A DNA stretch of 64,000 bases from Rotaria sp. Silwood1 (lineage: Eukaryota; Rotifera; Eurotatoria; Philodinida; Philodinidae). The translations under genes were made by a program, and so were the position numbers. The notes below the pieces were generated by a model. It did not search any database. It saw only the letters and a list, made by a program, of their open reading frames with translations, and was not told the origin of the DNA. Location of the stretch: NCBI GenBank assembly GCA_905250075.1, contig CAJNOP010000212.1, positions 145,391 through 209,390 on the forward strand, read 5' to 3'. This document shows positions 33,184-46,846 of the stretch, in pieces (position 1 is the stretch's first letter; each line of letters opens with the position of its first letter).

Positions 33184-33576
33184 ATTGAAACTTCGGGGTT
33201 TTTTTTTGTGTCACAAAGTGACTTTAAATGTAAGAAAACATATATCTTGTTATTGACATACTATTGTGAAATAATTTCGTAACTCTGAAAAATGTCGAAA
33301 GTAGAGACGCCACTTACTGCATCACCTACATGTTATGTGGTGCCTCTACTTTCGACATTTTTCCTTTCGACATTTTTCAGGATAACCAAATAATTTTTCA
33401 ACGAATGAAGAAACAAAACGGAGTTATTTATCTGTGACTTGTTGCAGGTGATAAAGAAAAAATATCGGATAAAAGTCATTTTTTGTTACTGACATGTTAT
33501 TACGAAAATTATTTGATATAAAATAATCAAAAACTAGAAGAATAATTGATTAGTTTGAGTTATTTCAGATAAAAAA
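33184..33576. promoter_or_regulatory. divergent DXO / PRPF31 promoter with palindrome
   Basis: The 393 bases lie between two outward-facing start codons. A long inverted repeat sits near the middle: left arm about 33,286-33,313 (AAAAATGTCGAAAGTAGAG, then ACGCCAC), right arm about 33,337-33,363 (GTGGTGCCTCTACTTTCGAC, then ATTTTTC), with a loop of about 23 bases. A third half-copy (CTTTCGACATTTTTCAG) follows at 33,364-33,380. It could be a paired binding site serving both genes, or a small insertion. Confidence 0.6.
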
Positions 33577-36500
33577 ATGTCACTTGCTGATGAACTTCTT
33601 GCCGATCTTGAAGATATGGATGGAGGCCAAGGCCTTGCAAATAATGATCAAAATGATCTGAAAGATGATCAATCAATGGAAGTTGATCAAGTATCTGCTG
33701 CAATTAAATCTTTACCAAATAATAATAGTGTTCATTCTGTTGCCAAATTAAAAGATTCAATATTACTTAAAGAAACAATGAGAAAAATTGATTTTTATAT
33801 AAAACATCAACGAAAATCTACAACAGAAATTCAAGGTCCTGTTGAACATGATCCCGAATATTTACTTATTGTTGACGCTAATAATTTACTTGTGGAAATT
33901 GATAATGAAATTGATATTATTCATAATTTTGTTCGAACAATTTATTATAAAAGATTTCCAGAATTAGAACAACTTGTTCAATTACCAATGGATTATCTTA
34001 AAACTGTTCAGGTAAATCATTTTTATTTATTAGAAAAGATTGAACAAAAAAAGAATTATTTCCATTTGATCTAAATCATTACTAAATTAATTAAAACGAA
34101 TATTCAATTATCATTAGAATATTTTTAAAACATTGATTACATTTTTGTTTTCTTGTTTTAGGAATTAGCTAATAATGTTGATCGAGCAAAAATGAATGAA
34201 AATTTACAAAAATTTTTGACACCAGCAACAATTATGATAGTCAGTGTATCAGCTTCAACAACACAAGGGTATTTATTTATTTGATCTATTTATTTAATTA
34301 TTTCAATTTTCTTTTTTTCTAGAAAAAATCTAACAAATGAAGAATTAGAACGTGTTATGGAAGCATGTCAAATGGTTTGTATTTTTATCAAATATTTATT
34401 TTTTTATTATAATCTTCAACTTTCTTTTTTGTTTAATTTTAGGCGATGAATTTAAGTGACAATAAACAAACAATATTATCATATGTTGAATCTCGAATGA
34501 CATTTATCGCACCAAATTTATCAATTATTGTTGGTGCATCAACAGCAGCTAAATTAATGGGTATGGCTGGAGGTTTAACTAATTTAACAAAAATGCCTTC
34601 ATGTAATATTTTATTACTGGGGGCACATAAAAGACTTCTTGGAGGTTTTTCATCAACAGCAGCTATGCCTCATGCTGGCGCCATTTATTATTCGAAAATT
34701 GTTCAAGATTGTCCACCGGTTAGTTATTTATAACAAAAAAATAGTTTTTAACTTTTACTTTATTTTTCAGTTTATCTTTTGATGATGAAAATATTTCAAT
34801 AACTTCTACAGATTTTCGATTATTCATTTAACCCTCATACGCCCACCTTTCGAACTACTACTTGTTGACAAACTGGGGAGTGATGCGAAACTCACCCTAA
34901 CATAATAGACACAATATACTATATTACCATTATATTATAATGGAACTATAATGGTTCTGGAGGAGACTTGAGTCTAAGACGAATAAACCAAGCAGCAGTT
35001 ATTTTGAATGGTATTTATGGAATTATTTTTACTTTCTTCTCATTCTCTATTTTCAAAATGTTTGAGATTGTTTATTGCATATGAAACATTCACAGATATT
35101 CTAACAAAATTTTTCGTTTTGATGATGATTGTCATGTAACAAAAGAATGTTTTGGAAATGAAATGCTTCTAAGTACGTTGCACTCAGCTGAAACTTCTGT
35201 ATTGATAAGGAAAGAATCTTACCGAACAGTTTTGATATGATTTCTTTCGTCATTAGAACTGAAATTTCGGCAAATTGAAGCGTACTTGAAAACTTATCGT
35301 TCCTGAAGTAACACTATTTATTACAGCCCCGGTTTGATTGATTGGTGTTACCAGCTTACTGTACTGGGTGTCCCTAAAGTACAGCTCGGAAAACAAGATC
35401 CTATATAGGGCTACAATTACAAAGCAATAAAAAGAATCGCACTGAGGTCCGAGTGGGTCCCATGTGGGCGTATTAGGGTTAAGAGAATGAAATTAGGATT
35501 TTCCTATTAGACTCAATTCTTATGAGTAAAAACCTTTAAGTTAGTTCTAAGTCTAATAAGCTTTCTATTGAAATAATAGCCAGAATTTTTTAAAGATAAC
35601 TCTCTTGAAATTCTTTCATAAGATTTGAACAGAGATTTTCATTTTCATTCTTGCCCTCTATTATACAAAGAGATTAATGAATTACTATATAATTACCATG
35701 TCAAATTCATTCATATAGATTTGATGTAAATCTACAGAAGTAATTATATTGATACTAAAAGAAAACTTGATGAATATGAGAAACGAAATAGGAATCGACA
35801 CTAAACAATAAGGCAATGTTGAAATTCTTAGATTGACGACAATTTACTAAAAGAAGTTAAACCAATAAATTATGAACGAAAATCTTCTCCATAAGATAGT
35901 TTTAATTGATGAGAATGCTAGTTAACTGCTCAATAATCTATATACATTTTTATTAGCATATAGCACGTTCAAAAACTGATAGGTTTCAGAGTTTTATTGA
36001 GATTTTCTCTTATAATAAAAGCATGCGAAAACTTCGCGAGGACGAACACTTACTTTTGAAAGTGTTGACACGTAGAATGTCCTAGAATAACTAAACACTT
36101 CGAAAGAGCCAATCAGATCCTCGGGCGATAAAGGTCACAATGATTAAGATACAGACTATTTGCACAAGAACGTTGAAAAAATGAGTCATTTTAATCAATT
36201 GAATATTTTTGATGGGATGTATTTTTGAGAATATTCTTAAATTTCTAAGATTTTCTCACGAAATCGTTTTCAATTTGAAATTTGTTGTTTTGATTTCGTC
36301 GTGAAACGAAATATTATTAGGCTAAAATTGAATACAATAATGACAAATCTGTCTTACTCAATCATAAGTCATAATCATCATCGAATTATTCTAGTCTCTG
36401 AAATCTTATTTTTATTTTTAAAAGATAAACTGAAAAACAAAATGCTGAAACTTGAAAATATTTGTTGATTATAATAATATTCTTATTTTTAGGATCTTCG

Positions 36501-37318
36501 AGTTCGAGTAGCACGTTTGGTTGCATGTAAAATAACATTAGCTGCACGTATTGATAGTTTTCATGAAAGTCCAAATGGTGAACAAGGAAAATTTTTATTA
36601 AGTGAAATCGAACGACGTTTAGAAAAATTACAAGAACCACCACCGGTTAAAGCAGTTAAACCATTACCACCACCAATTGATCCTGGAAGAAAAAAACGTG
36701 GTGGAAGAAGACATAGAAAAATGAAAGAACGTCTTGGAATGACTCAATTACGTGCTGAAGCTAATCAAACGAAATTTGGAGAGGTACAACTATTTTGTTT
36801 TATTTTAACATTTTTTTTTCTTAATTTTCCATTTTTTTTTTTATTATTTCAGATTGAAGAAGATGCATATCAAGATGCAATTGGTTTTTCAACAGGTATG
36901 ATTGGAAAATCAGGTTCTGGAAAAGTTCGAGCAGCACAAGTTGATTCAAAAACAAAAGCGAGAATTTCTCAAAAACTTCAAGTTTGTTTTTTTTTCTGTT
37001 TTCTTTTTCTAATAATTGTTTTATTTTTTTTATTTAGAAAACTTTACAACGTCAAAATAATCCATATGGTGGAACAACAACAGTACATAATAGAAAACAA
37101 ATTAGTGGAACAGCATCTAGTGTTGCTTTTACTCCACTTCAAGTAAGAATATCAATCTTAGATTTTTCTTTTTATAATTCTTTTTTTCCTAGGGCCTTGA
37201 AATTGTTAATCCAAATGCAGCTGAAAAAGATAAAACTGGAATTGAAAGTCAAAAATATTTCTCAAATACATTTGGTTTTACTAAAATTAGTCCATCAGTT
37301 ATTCCAAAAACAACTTGA
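33577..37318 (+). CDS. PRPF31: U4/U6 snRNP protein PRPF31 (Prp31)
   Basis: Eight exons: 33577-34011, 34162-34268, 34323-34374, 34443-34718, 36493-36783, 36853-36981, 37038-37142 and 37193-37318, giving 506 residues (human 499). PRPF31 bridges the U4 snRNA-15.5K complex and U5 in the tri-snRNP and is needed for spliceosome assembly. Visible family blocks are the start MSLADELLADLEDM, the NOSIC/coiled-coil region (LLVEIDNEIDIIHNF), the Nop domain (SIIVGASTAAKLMGMAGG, CNILLLGAHKRLLGGFSS, HAGAIYYSKIVQ, ARLVACKITLAARIDSF), and the basic C-terminus with KKRGGRRHRKMKERLGMT and ending FTKISPSVIPKTT. All key regions are present. Intron 4 is 1,774 bp because of a transposon insertion; the others are 54-150 bp. 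Confidence 0.96.
34832..35478. mobile_element. piggyBac-like non-autonomous element in PRPF31 intron 4
   Basis: TTAA flanks both ends (34,828-34,831 and 35,479-35,482). Inside are inverted ends CCCTCATACGCCCAC at left and GTGGGCGTATTAGGG at right, matching at 14 of 15 bases. A TTAA target duplication followed by CCC is diagnostic of piggyBac. The 647-bp interior has no transposase frame, so it is a MITE or deletion derivative. Confidence 0.85.
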
Positions 37319-38730
37319 TTTATTTATATGATTTTGTAAATAAATAACAATGGACAACATTAACAACAATTCTTTGTTTTTCATATGACGTTTTCTTTTT
37401 TGTTCTCTTGATCATGTTTAACACAAAACTTTATTTGAATATTAAATAAAAGATTTATGATCAGATAACCATATCGAAAAGATATTTTTTTAATCAATAT
37501 TCAATTAACCATCAAGCGAAAAATTGACAATATCATTCGAAACACAAATATACTCAATTTGTTATTTATTATCTTACGCTCATTTAACTTGCAGAAAAGT
37601 ATTTGAATCAACGAAAAATGTTAACATTTAAAACTTGTAATTCGATAATTTTTGTGCAAAATTTAGTTATCAACGAACGAAACTAGATGTTCTATGGATT
37701 AGAATTGAAAAAAGCTAAAACATTCTTCTACGATTTATTTCGATTTCAATGCCAAAAAAAGTATTTTTTTAAATATATATCTATTGAACTTCAGTAGATT
37801 TTCTCATTCAACTGCATAGTATATAAAGAAGAATAGATTTCGACTATTAATTCTGATAGTCGACTGGAAGCATTTTTCAGTCGGAATATAATCTCTCAGG
37901 CCGACAATCAATACTGATATTTTTCAATCATAAAACGAAGAGACTGAATATCATAGTCCACTTTTCAAAAATTCGACTGCCATTAAACAGAAAATGATTT
38001 GACGCTGCTACTCGTCTGATAATGTCATGTCAATATCAACATTTCATTTTGAGCTTTTAAATAAACTTTTTCTAAAAAAGACAAATCGTTGAAAAAAAAC
38101 TCAACAAACAAATCACCAGAGTGAAATTCATGATGAAAAAAGATCATCGATTATCACTTGAAAATATGAAATAAGAAGTTTTATTGTCATTATGTGACAT
38201 GTCTATTTGAATAAAAATGAAAGGAAATTCAGTGAAGATAAGTTCAAACATACGAAAGTTTCAATTGAAAACCATTAGAAAAAAAAGCAAATTTATAAAA
38301 TAAATAAAGTTCGTTGATGTTTACATGTATATATATATATAAGATTTTCGATAAGACATTATTAACAAATCATCGAAGTATTTTTGTGAGAAAACGTTCA
38401 TTCTTCATATCTATTTGATTTGGAAATCTTCATTTTTTCATTAGAATATAATATATTTTGAATGATTTCAATACTTTTATTTATATTTCGACGTAATTTC
38501 AAGTGACATTGAAAAAAGTTTGATCAAGAAAAAGAAAAGAATTGATGAATTCTGTTTCTTTTTTCTCGTATTTCGATTTTTTATTTGATTAGCGATGATG
38601 TTCGTTGCTAAATCGATGCATGACAAATAGTTACGATTTCTTATAAAAACCAAAAAACAAACGGCATTATTTTATCTTCATTGTTTGTTTTTTGGTTGTT
38701 TCAGGTTGAAAAAGTAATTAAAATATATAA
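37319..38730. other. intergenic between PRPF31 and the chorein gene
   Basis: AATAAA-type signals lie near 37,337-37,350 and 37,445, after the PRPF31 stop. The rest is AT-rich with a short AT dinucleotide run at 38,329-38,341. No gene was seen. The last 150 bases are the promoter and leader region of the next gene. Confidence 0.4.
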
Positions 38731-41700
38731 ATGATACTGAAACTAATTGTTCGTTATATAATTAATAAATATATGAAAGATTATATTGAAAAATTAGATG
38801 ATGAGAAATTAAAACTTGATTTTAAACATGGTAATTAATTTTTATTATTTATTTATTCATTTCTATTTTTTATTTTTATTTTATTTTAGGAAATGTTACA
38901 TTAGAAAATCTTCATTTAAAACCAGAAGCATTGGTTTGTTCATATATTTATTTCATATTTATTATCTATATTTAATTACATTCAAATTATTTTAATAATA
39001 TAAAAAATATTTTTTTCAACTCATTGATTTTATATAAATAAAAAACGCTATTTATCTGTTTTAGGTTGGATTGGGTCTTCCTGTAACAGTAGCGACCGGT
39101 TTTATTGGTTAGATTTATTGATTAATGTAAAATAATTATTTTTATTTTTCTTATTAGAAAAACTTTCAATCGCTATTCCATGGAAAAACCTTCAATCACA
39201 TCCGACAAAAGTACAACTCGACGGATTCTATATGTTAATTGTACCGAAGAATGGTATGTTATTTTCTCTCAGAAAAAAAACAGTTTTTTCTAACTTAATT
39301 AAGAAAAAAAACATCTTTATGAACGTCTAGAAACAATATTCTTCAAAAAAGATCCAATGAATTATTTTATGTTGTTGAAATCATCAATAAGAATCTGACT
39401 ATTTAAATGTATTTTGAGCTCTTCTCAACATAGATTTTTCTGTATCTAGTAGTTATTCGTTTGTCAAAGCCTTCTCAGACATGTTTTCAAATGAAGTGAT
39501 TGCTATGCGCTACAGTGTAATAGAGTCATAGTTTTTTAATTATCTGATTTGTGCTCAAGAAAAATGAATCCATTTTGAAAAGATCATTATAAATTTTCAA
39601 ACTTTAATAATAAAAGCTTCGTGACAAATAATATAAACTAATTTTCACAAGCTTTGCTAAGTTGTAGCGGTAAATCTTGTCTTCATATTGACATTAACTC
39701 AATATTATGGATAAAAATAAGCTTTTTGACTGGGACAAAAAAGGCAAAAGTTAATGGATAAATTGATGAACGAATATAAAATAAATTTCTCTTTTTAGAA
39801 GTACATCATGATTTGCATGAATATCATGCAGAAAAAATGAAACGAGTTCAACGTAAATTGGATAATCTTAGAAAAGCAGCATTAGGTTAAATATTTACTT
39901 TTGTTTTATTTTTATTTTATTTTCATAATTATTTATTTATAGATGAACAAAAAATTAATGAAAAAGAAAGAGGATTTTTTGAAAAAATGAAATTTCAAAT
40001 GTTACAAAATCTTGAAATAACTCTAAGAAATTTTCATATTAGTTATGAAACGAAATCAACTACTAAATTAGGACATCCTTTTTCATTTGGTGTTACAATT
40101 CATTATTTACAATTAATTGTAACTTTATTTTTATATTATTTTCAAATATTTATCAATATATTTATATAGACAACAACAAATAAAGAACGAGCAGGAAAAG
40201 TTAAAGAAAATACACTTGTCATTGCTCAGGTTTTATTATTTAAATATTTAATTATTTTACTGCATTTTATTTAAAAATTTTATTTTAGCTTAAAGAAGTC
40301 GAATTATTATCACTCTATTGGAATACGAATTGTACATCAAGAATTCATATGCCATTTCAATATGTTGTTGTTAGTATTTTATTCATATTTTTATCAAAAT
40401 AATTAATATAACAAAGTTTAACTGAGATTTTCATAAGATTATATATGAAAATATTCAATTGTTATTTTAGTATTCTCTATGAATAAATTTAATCTAGTTA
40501 TTCAATGAAAATCAGTTTATTTTTCTCAAACAATTTGTTTTCAGACAAATTCAACTCTCTTTGTCTTCTTATAAAATGTTCTCTTTTGCTGTCTTTCTAA
40601 AATACTTTAACAGAAGCATAACACGTTCGAAAAAGATTTTAACTGTTAATCAGTAAATTAGAAATTAGAAATGTCAAATTAGAATAGCTATTATAATAAT
40701 GATGACACTTTAGGAATTAGGATTAAAATTAACCTTAGTACTTTGCTTGTATTCACATTAGAATTAATTAATGCTAATTAGTTAGCATTATTTTTGTGAA
40801 TTCTAATAGATATACTATCAGAGACTATACCTCTCAGAGTTTGTCTTCGGAAGGTTCCCACAAAAGAACAAAAATTTATATACCTGAAAGCATCATTCAA
40901 AAACTTGTCCAACGATAATCTATGAATTAGAATAAAAAATAATATTAATTAATGGTAACAACTTGATATTAAGTAATTCTGATCGAAATACAAACAGAAC
41001 ATTGTGGTTAATTAAAATACTAAGACTATTTCTAATGTCATATCTCTATTATAAACTTCGACTGTTTTTTCAAAGATTTTCTTAGTTTTAAAGAAATCTT
41101 GTTCAGATTGTTAAAAGTTCTCTGGAGATTTATTTTTCGAATATTTTTTTTTCTTTAATTTAATCAATACTTTTATTAATTTTTCAAAACTTGAGTCTTA
41201 ATTGTTGAATTATATTTTAGGATGATCTCAAATCGAAAATAGCGACTGATAACAAAGTACCAAGAAGCGATCAAATGAATTATAGTTTGGATATTAAATT
41301 GAATGTTTTCTTTTTCTTAGTTTTATTTATTTTTTTTCAAAAAGTTTTGCATCCAATCAATTTGAATTTAGAATTAGAAATTTCAACTAAATTCGCCGAA
41401 CAAAATTTTCAACGCCCAATGTATAAAATAAAATATAAAATAGAACAAATGAGCTTTGAAATTGATCCAAAACAATTTTCTGATCTACTTGATTTTATTA
41501 AATTTCAAAATTACAGTGTTTTCTATGGTATGAATATTGCTATACTATCATTTTAATAATATTCTTTTTTTTCTCTTTTTCTAAAAGATCGATGTCGAGA
41601 ATATCGTCAATTGTGTTTAAAAGATTTAGTTGGAAACACAAAATTAACAAAAGAAGAACAAGATCGTTTTCAAGTAATACTTTGTTTTTTAATATTTAAC

Positions 41701-44700
41701 AAATATTTCATATTTATTTAAATAATAACAAAAAAAGGTCCTAGAATCAAAATTAGATGTTTTCACAATGGCATATATTCGACATAGTGTTGAATTAGAA
41801 GTATACTTTTATTTTATTTTAACTGAAGTCTCTTGTTTCAATGATAAAATTCTAGACTCACTTATATGCAGACACAAATGCTTATGATGATTATAGTTGG
41901 TGGAGTTGGTGGTGGAATGGAAGAACAAACGTGAATCAAGGTTTGAAAAATAAACAACTATTTATTTTTAAACTAACGAGAGAATATATCCGATTGATAT
42001 GATTCGTTTGAACTCATCCTTTTGCTCATACATATAAGTAATTGTCTAAAATTAAAATACAAAAAATTATTTGTTAAATGAGTCCATTCTTATTCAATTA
42101 TGTTCATTGTCCTCATTTTTCAATCTATTCAAGTATATTATGATAAAAGAGATCATTAACAAGGAACTTGTACATGAGTTTTTCTATAAGAATAATAGTT
42201 TATGATCCTTAGACGATATTATGAAGGTTTCAGATGCAGGATATTATTTCTTGGTAACATCGAATAGCTAAGACGTATGAGAATCTGCAAGCTTTCGTGA
42301 GAATTGCAGACTATAACAAAAGTCATAAGATGTATTCTTCTAGAAAATTTCCGATGAACATTTGTTATTACTGTTGTATTCTTAATATCGTTCATAGATA
42401 TATTTCAAGAATGAAATCAATTCATGAACGGAAGAACCTTATAGAGCAAATTTCTTCACTCTACGCTGCATTAAACGGAACATTATCACTCAGTTGTCGT
42501 GTTTTGCAGGTCACAGGAAAAGACATTAAAAACTTCTTCCTTGTAGGACGAAGGCCTCTTCTACATCCAGCTTGCAGAATGATCTTTATATTAGATTTCT
42601 GACAGGAAAAGAAAACTTGTCTCTATATGAAGTACGATGTTAGAAACCATAAACGCACTGCTGTATAGAAAAATTATTTAAAATATAATCATCTTAATAA
42701 ATTATATCAACATATTTTCTAATAAAAATGAAATGAACAATGAAAAAAAATTTAACATCGATAGAATGAACAAAACAGGAATAAAACGAGGATAAAGATG
42801 CAAGATTGAAAATGTAATCAATATAAACATGAGTTAAACAATGTTTCGACCGAAGCATTAGCCACTAGTACGGCATTTATTCTTCTGACTAAATTTCATG
42901 ACAATTGAAAATCATGACGATTTTCACTATTAGACTAGAACTTCATTAGATTATGATCAACTAGATCACTATTATGTCTATGTGAAAAAACCTGAGTTCT
43001 AATGTAGAAAACCATTCAGATAGGTATCCCCGTTAAATATTATTGATAATATGAATTATAATGACATATATTATTTTATGTACAAGTGATAATCTAATCA
43101 AAATAATATAAATTTATTCCGTTATGTTTTCAGATCATCATCGAGTAATCAAAGGAAACATGCATGATGAAGATGAATTTTTCTCCGAAGAGGTTTTGTT
43201 TTTCTCTATGAAAATATTCTATAAATGGTAATTATTGTTTGATAGTTGTTAGATATTGAAGCACAACTAATAATAAACAAACTTGATTTTGCTTTATTAT
43301 CAGCATCAAAAAAAAGAAAGTAATATAATTCGGTAATTTATTTATTTTTTTTTTGTAAAAATATTTTTATTTATTTAGATTAAATGAAAAAAATGATATA
43401 ATTAGTCATATTATAATGGAAAATACTCGAATGAATTACAAACGACGAGCTATTTCGTCGAGTATCTTGTATAATAAAAAAATACAATAATTTATATTTA
43501 ATTTCTTTTTTTTTTATTCATTTTAAGATTTATATTTGATATTGGATATTTTCGAATATATGGTTTAAAATCTAATGAACAACATCGACCATTAATATTA
43601 ACATCAAGTTCAAAATCATTAAATTCATTGATACATCTAGAATTTGAATTAGCTCCAATTCATAAAAAAGCTGATTTTCGATTTCTTTTAATAATGGAAC
43701 CACTAACTATAATCTATCATGCTGTAAGCAAATAATGAAAAATATTTTTTATTTGAACAAACTTGATATAAATATTCAATTTGAACAAATTTCTTTTATT
43801 TTTTTAGGCCACAATCAATGAAATTGTTGCACATTTTGAACCAATTGATAAAAATACTTATTCTGTATCTTCACAGTTTGTTCATCAAAAATAATCTTAT
43901 ATCAATATATACTATTTTAATATTATGTAGAATAAAACGACGAACATTTCAACAAATGGAATATGATTTATCTAATAAGAAGATTTTTGATATGTCTATG
44001 AAAGTCAACGGTTTATCTCTCTTATTGCCAGAATACGGATATTTTAAACAGTTATGAATTTTATTCTTGTTTTTTAGTCTTTTATTTTTCATTTTTTTCC
44101 TTTGTAGTGATTCAAAGGCAAACATTATTCGTTTCAGTAATTTAATACTTAGATCATGTCTCAATGATGATAAAGAAGAAGATGATATTTTATTTAAGGT
44201 ATTTATTTTAAAATGTTGACTTTTTTTTATTTGTTTTCGATAGAGAATTGTTGGTTTTTTTTTTGAAACTTACTTTTTTCTTTCAAGAAAGTAAGATGAA
44301 ACAACTTTTTGGATTTGCTCACTCAGAGGCACAAGCTCAAATAAATCAATCAGTTTTCAATGAAGACGAGTAGAGTGTGAATTTCAACTTCTATCCATTA
44401 ATATATAGCTCAAGAAAAACGACGCTCAGAGCGTATTTAACCAACTGTTGTAGTGATCATTGATAACTTGAAATAATGCGAAAAATAAACTGTTCTATTT
44501 ATTTTCATATTGATATTATATTGTATGATTGTGTTGCAGCAACAAATGAGAGAAAAACGATACTATATTAAATACAAGTTCTTATTGAATGATCTTGAAA
44601 TGATTTATTCCGAATCAAGTATTTCTTATAAGTATAATGTAAAACTTAATAAATTAGTTCTTATGTATTTTAGACAAAGAACGATTTCATACATTACACG

Positions 44701-45512
44701 CCATTCCATTGATTGATACGAATTTTTACAAGTGTATTTATTCAGATGATGCTCAATTAATCGAGTAATATATTTTATTTTGATTAAAGAAATAGTTTAA
44801 GATTCACGTTAAATTTTATGTTTTATTAAACATGTAATTCTTTAATAAAAATCAATTCATCATATATATATATATATATATGTAAACTAGATATTCTTAT
44901 TATATTTTATTAATTAGTTGGCGTATTGCTGTTAAAATAGCACAAATGGCTGAAGTTGAATTATCAAAAATAATTATGACTAAAATTATAAATCATCATG
45001 AATCAGTTCCATTATTTTCTTCAATAATGATAGAAGTAATCAATCGAATTAATCTATATTGTAAAATCTTTGTTTTATTTTATTAATTTGATTTGTGTAA
45101 TTGTATTTTAGTTAATATATTTCCTCCTCATACGAGTATCGAATCTCATATCTCGATTAAAAAATTATCTTTAATTATTATGCATACAAAAACATCGATC
45201 GAAACAGGTTAGTTAATTTATCTTCATGAATCATTTTATCTTATTTTCATATTTTGTATTTTTTTGTTTGTTATATTAAAAAGATATATCCTGTCATATA
45301 TTGAAGACAAGACATGAAGATGAATATAGTAAATCAATAAGTATTATATTAAAAAACTTATCAATGATACTTCATTCATCTTTAGTATCAATCCAGTAAG
45401 ATTTTATTGTCTTATTTTAATTAAATTAACATATTATTCTAGATCATCTTGGCCATTTTACCAAAATAATGTTATTGAATTATTATATTCTGACACTGAT
45501 ACGAAACTATGA
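38731..45512 (+). CDS. short VPS13-family chorein protein (lipid transfer)
   Basis: I built 26 exons giving 818 residues, all phases closing: 38731-38830, 38890-38933, 39065-39107, 39158-39253, 39799-39885, 39943-40118, 40170-40229, 40289-40369, 41221-41284, 41345-41527, 41588-41673, 41738-41800, 41856-41940, 43134-43192, 43246-43319, 43379-43468, 43528-43723, 43808-43875, 43931-44050, 44108-44198, 44540-44618, 44674-44764, 44918-45060, 45112-45207, 45284-45395 and 45443-45512. The first 115 residues are a chorein-N domain (VTLENLHLKPEAL, LSIAIPWKNLQSHPTKVQLD, FYMLIVPKN). Then come LRNFHISYET, a beta-rich groove region, a Trp-rich SWWSWWWNG and FIFDIGYFRIYG. VPS13 proteins exceed 3,000 residues and carry C-terminal adaptor domains, absent here. 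It may be a short bridge-like transporter or a truncated paralogue. Confidence 0.82.
40690..41060. repeat. long imperfect hairpin in intron 8 of the chorein gene
   Basis: The left arm, about 40,690-40,812, pairs in reverse complement with about 40,935-41,060. Paired blocks are AAAATTAACC (40,725 on) with GGTTAATTAAAATA (41,007 on), TTGCTTGTATTC (40,742 on) with AAATACAAACAGAA (40,987 on), and AGAATTAATTAATG with AGTAATTCTG. The left arm also contains a shorter hairpin around GCTAATTAGTTAGC (40,775-40,788). It looks like an old fold-back MITE. Confidence 0.55.
41941..43133. other. long intron 13 of the chorein gene, no gene inside
   Basis: The 1,193-bp intron is much longer than its neighbours and probably holds an old insertion. 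An open frame at 42,297-42,602 has no motif, and no terminal repeats could be paired with confidence. Confidence 0.35.
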
Positions 45513-46846
45513 TTAGTTTTTCAAATTTTTCTATTCATTATCGGTTGTCTGTAATAAGAATAATAACAAGTTTTCATTTGGATAAATATATAATACTTCA
45601 ATAAATATTAATACACATTAACTGAATCACTTTTTATTAACTGTAAATTAGTCAATTATTTTAAATATGATGAACGTGGTTCAAATTTGATTTATTCGTT
45701 TTTTTTACTTCAATAGAATCACTGAACTTAGGTTTTTAAAATTAGAGTTTATTGAGATTCACATTCTTTCTAGCTAAACTCAAATTAAGATGACTTTCCA
45801 TTATTACAAATGCACATCCTCTACCTTGAGGTGTTGGTTCTATTCTTTTGTTGAATCACACTTACGAACTTTTCTTGTCTATGTTTGTTGTCTTGAATAT
45901 TTCAAGATTAGAAAGTTACACTGAATACTTCGTTTTGTTTATCTTTTTCTTCGTTCTAAACAACAGAACGACAATATTATCAACCAGCTATTTGACTGTC
46001 TCTGAGAATTGCTGCATATGTTGAGTTAATCGCCTAAACTAGTGATTTTTGCCGATTTTCAGAGAACATTGCGCTTATCCAAATAACATTTGTGATGATG
46101 AAAGCTAGTCGTAGTATTTATACGTAGGACTATGACTACGTCTCCATATGTATATAATTATTGCTGACTAACATGAACATACATGTTTCTCGGAAATGAC
46201 GAACGAGATGATTTTCTTCTTTCTAATAAGCAGTTAATGATACAATCTTTTTTCTGTATAAAATATGACTTACTGTTTATTGAGATAGTCATGCATTTAA
46301 ATGAAGGAAAGGAATATTTGTCGTTTAAAAAATCAATACTTAATCTTGAAAACTGTTGCAAAATTGCGGATTAATTAGTAATTTTTTTTATTATTTAAAA
46401 AATGATGGATTATTTGCCAAAAGTGACACGATTTTAAGGACATAAAAGATGATTATTATATGACGGTTCTGACGAAAATTTCTATTCAGTTATTCAAATA
46501 ATTGATAATATAAGCATTTATTTCCTTGGTCATGAATGATTAATTGAAAAAATTTTATAAATCAAATCAGGAAATAAAAGAAAAATCGGTACACTTTGAA
46601 GACACAAGAGTATACCATGAAAGTATAGAAAATCGATTTTTTTTTTGCTTAAATCAAGTAGATTCAACCACAAATAGAAACTAAAAGTATCAGATAAATT
46701 ATACTATAGAGAAAACCTAAGTGTATAATCTTTTTCGTTAATGGAAAAAACTACTGAATTTTTTCAGTTATTAAAGCAATTATTTTTTTGCTTTTATATA
46801 ACTATCAATGAGACATGAAGTACCATCATTAGTTATTTGATAGTCT
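45513..46846. other. intergenic, no gene seen
   Basis: 3' flank of the chorein gene, with AATAAT and AATAAA motifs near 45,560-45,605, then AT-rich sequence. Overlapping frames on both strands at 46,158-46,374 are mutual shadows without motifs. Confidence 0.4.

Noticed and set aside
42297..42602. 101-codon frame in the chorein gene intron
   Set aside because: Lies wholly in an intron fixed by phase on both sides; no motif, so chance or an old insertion.
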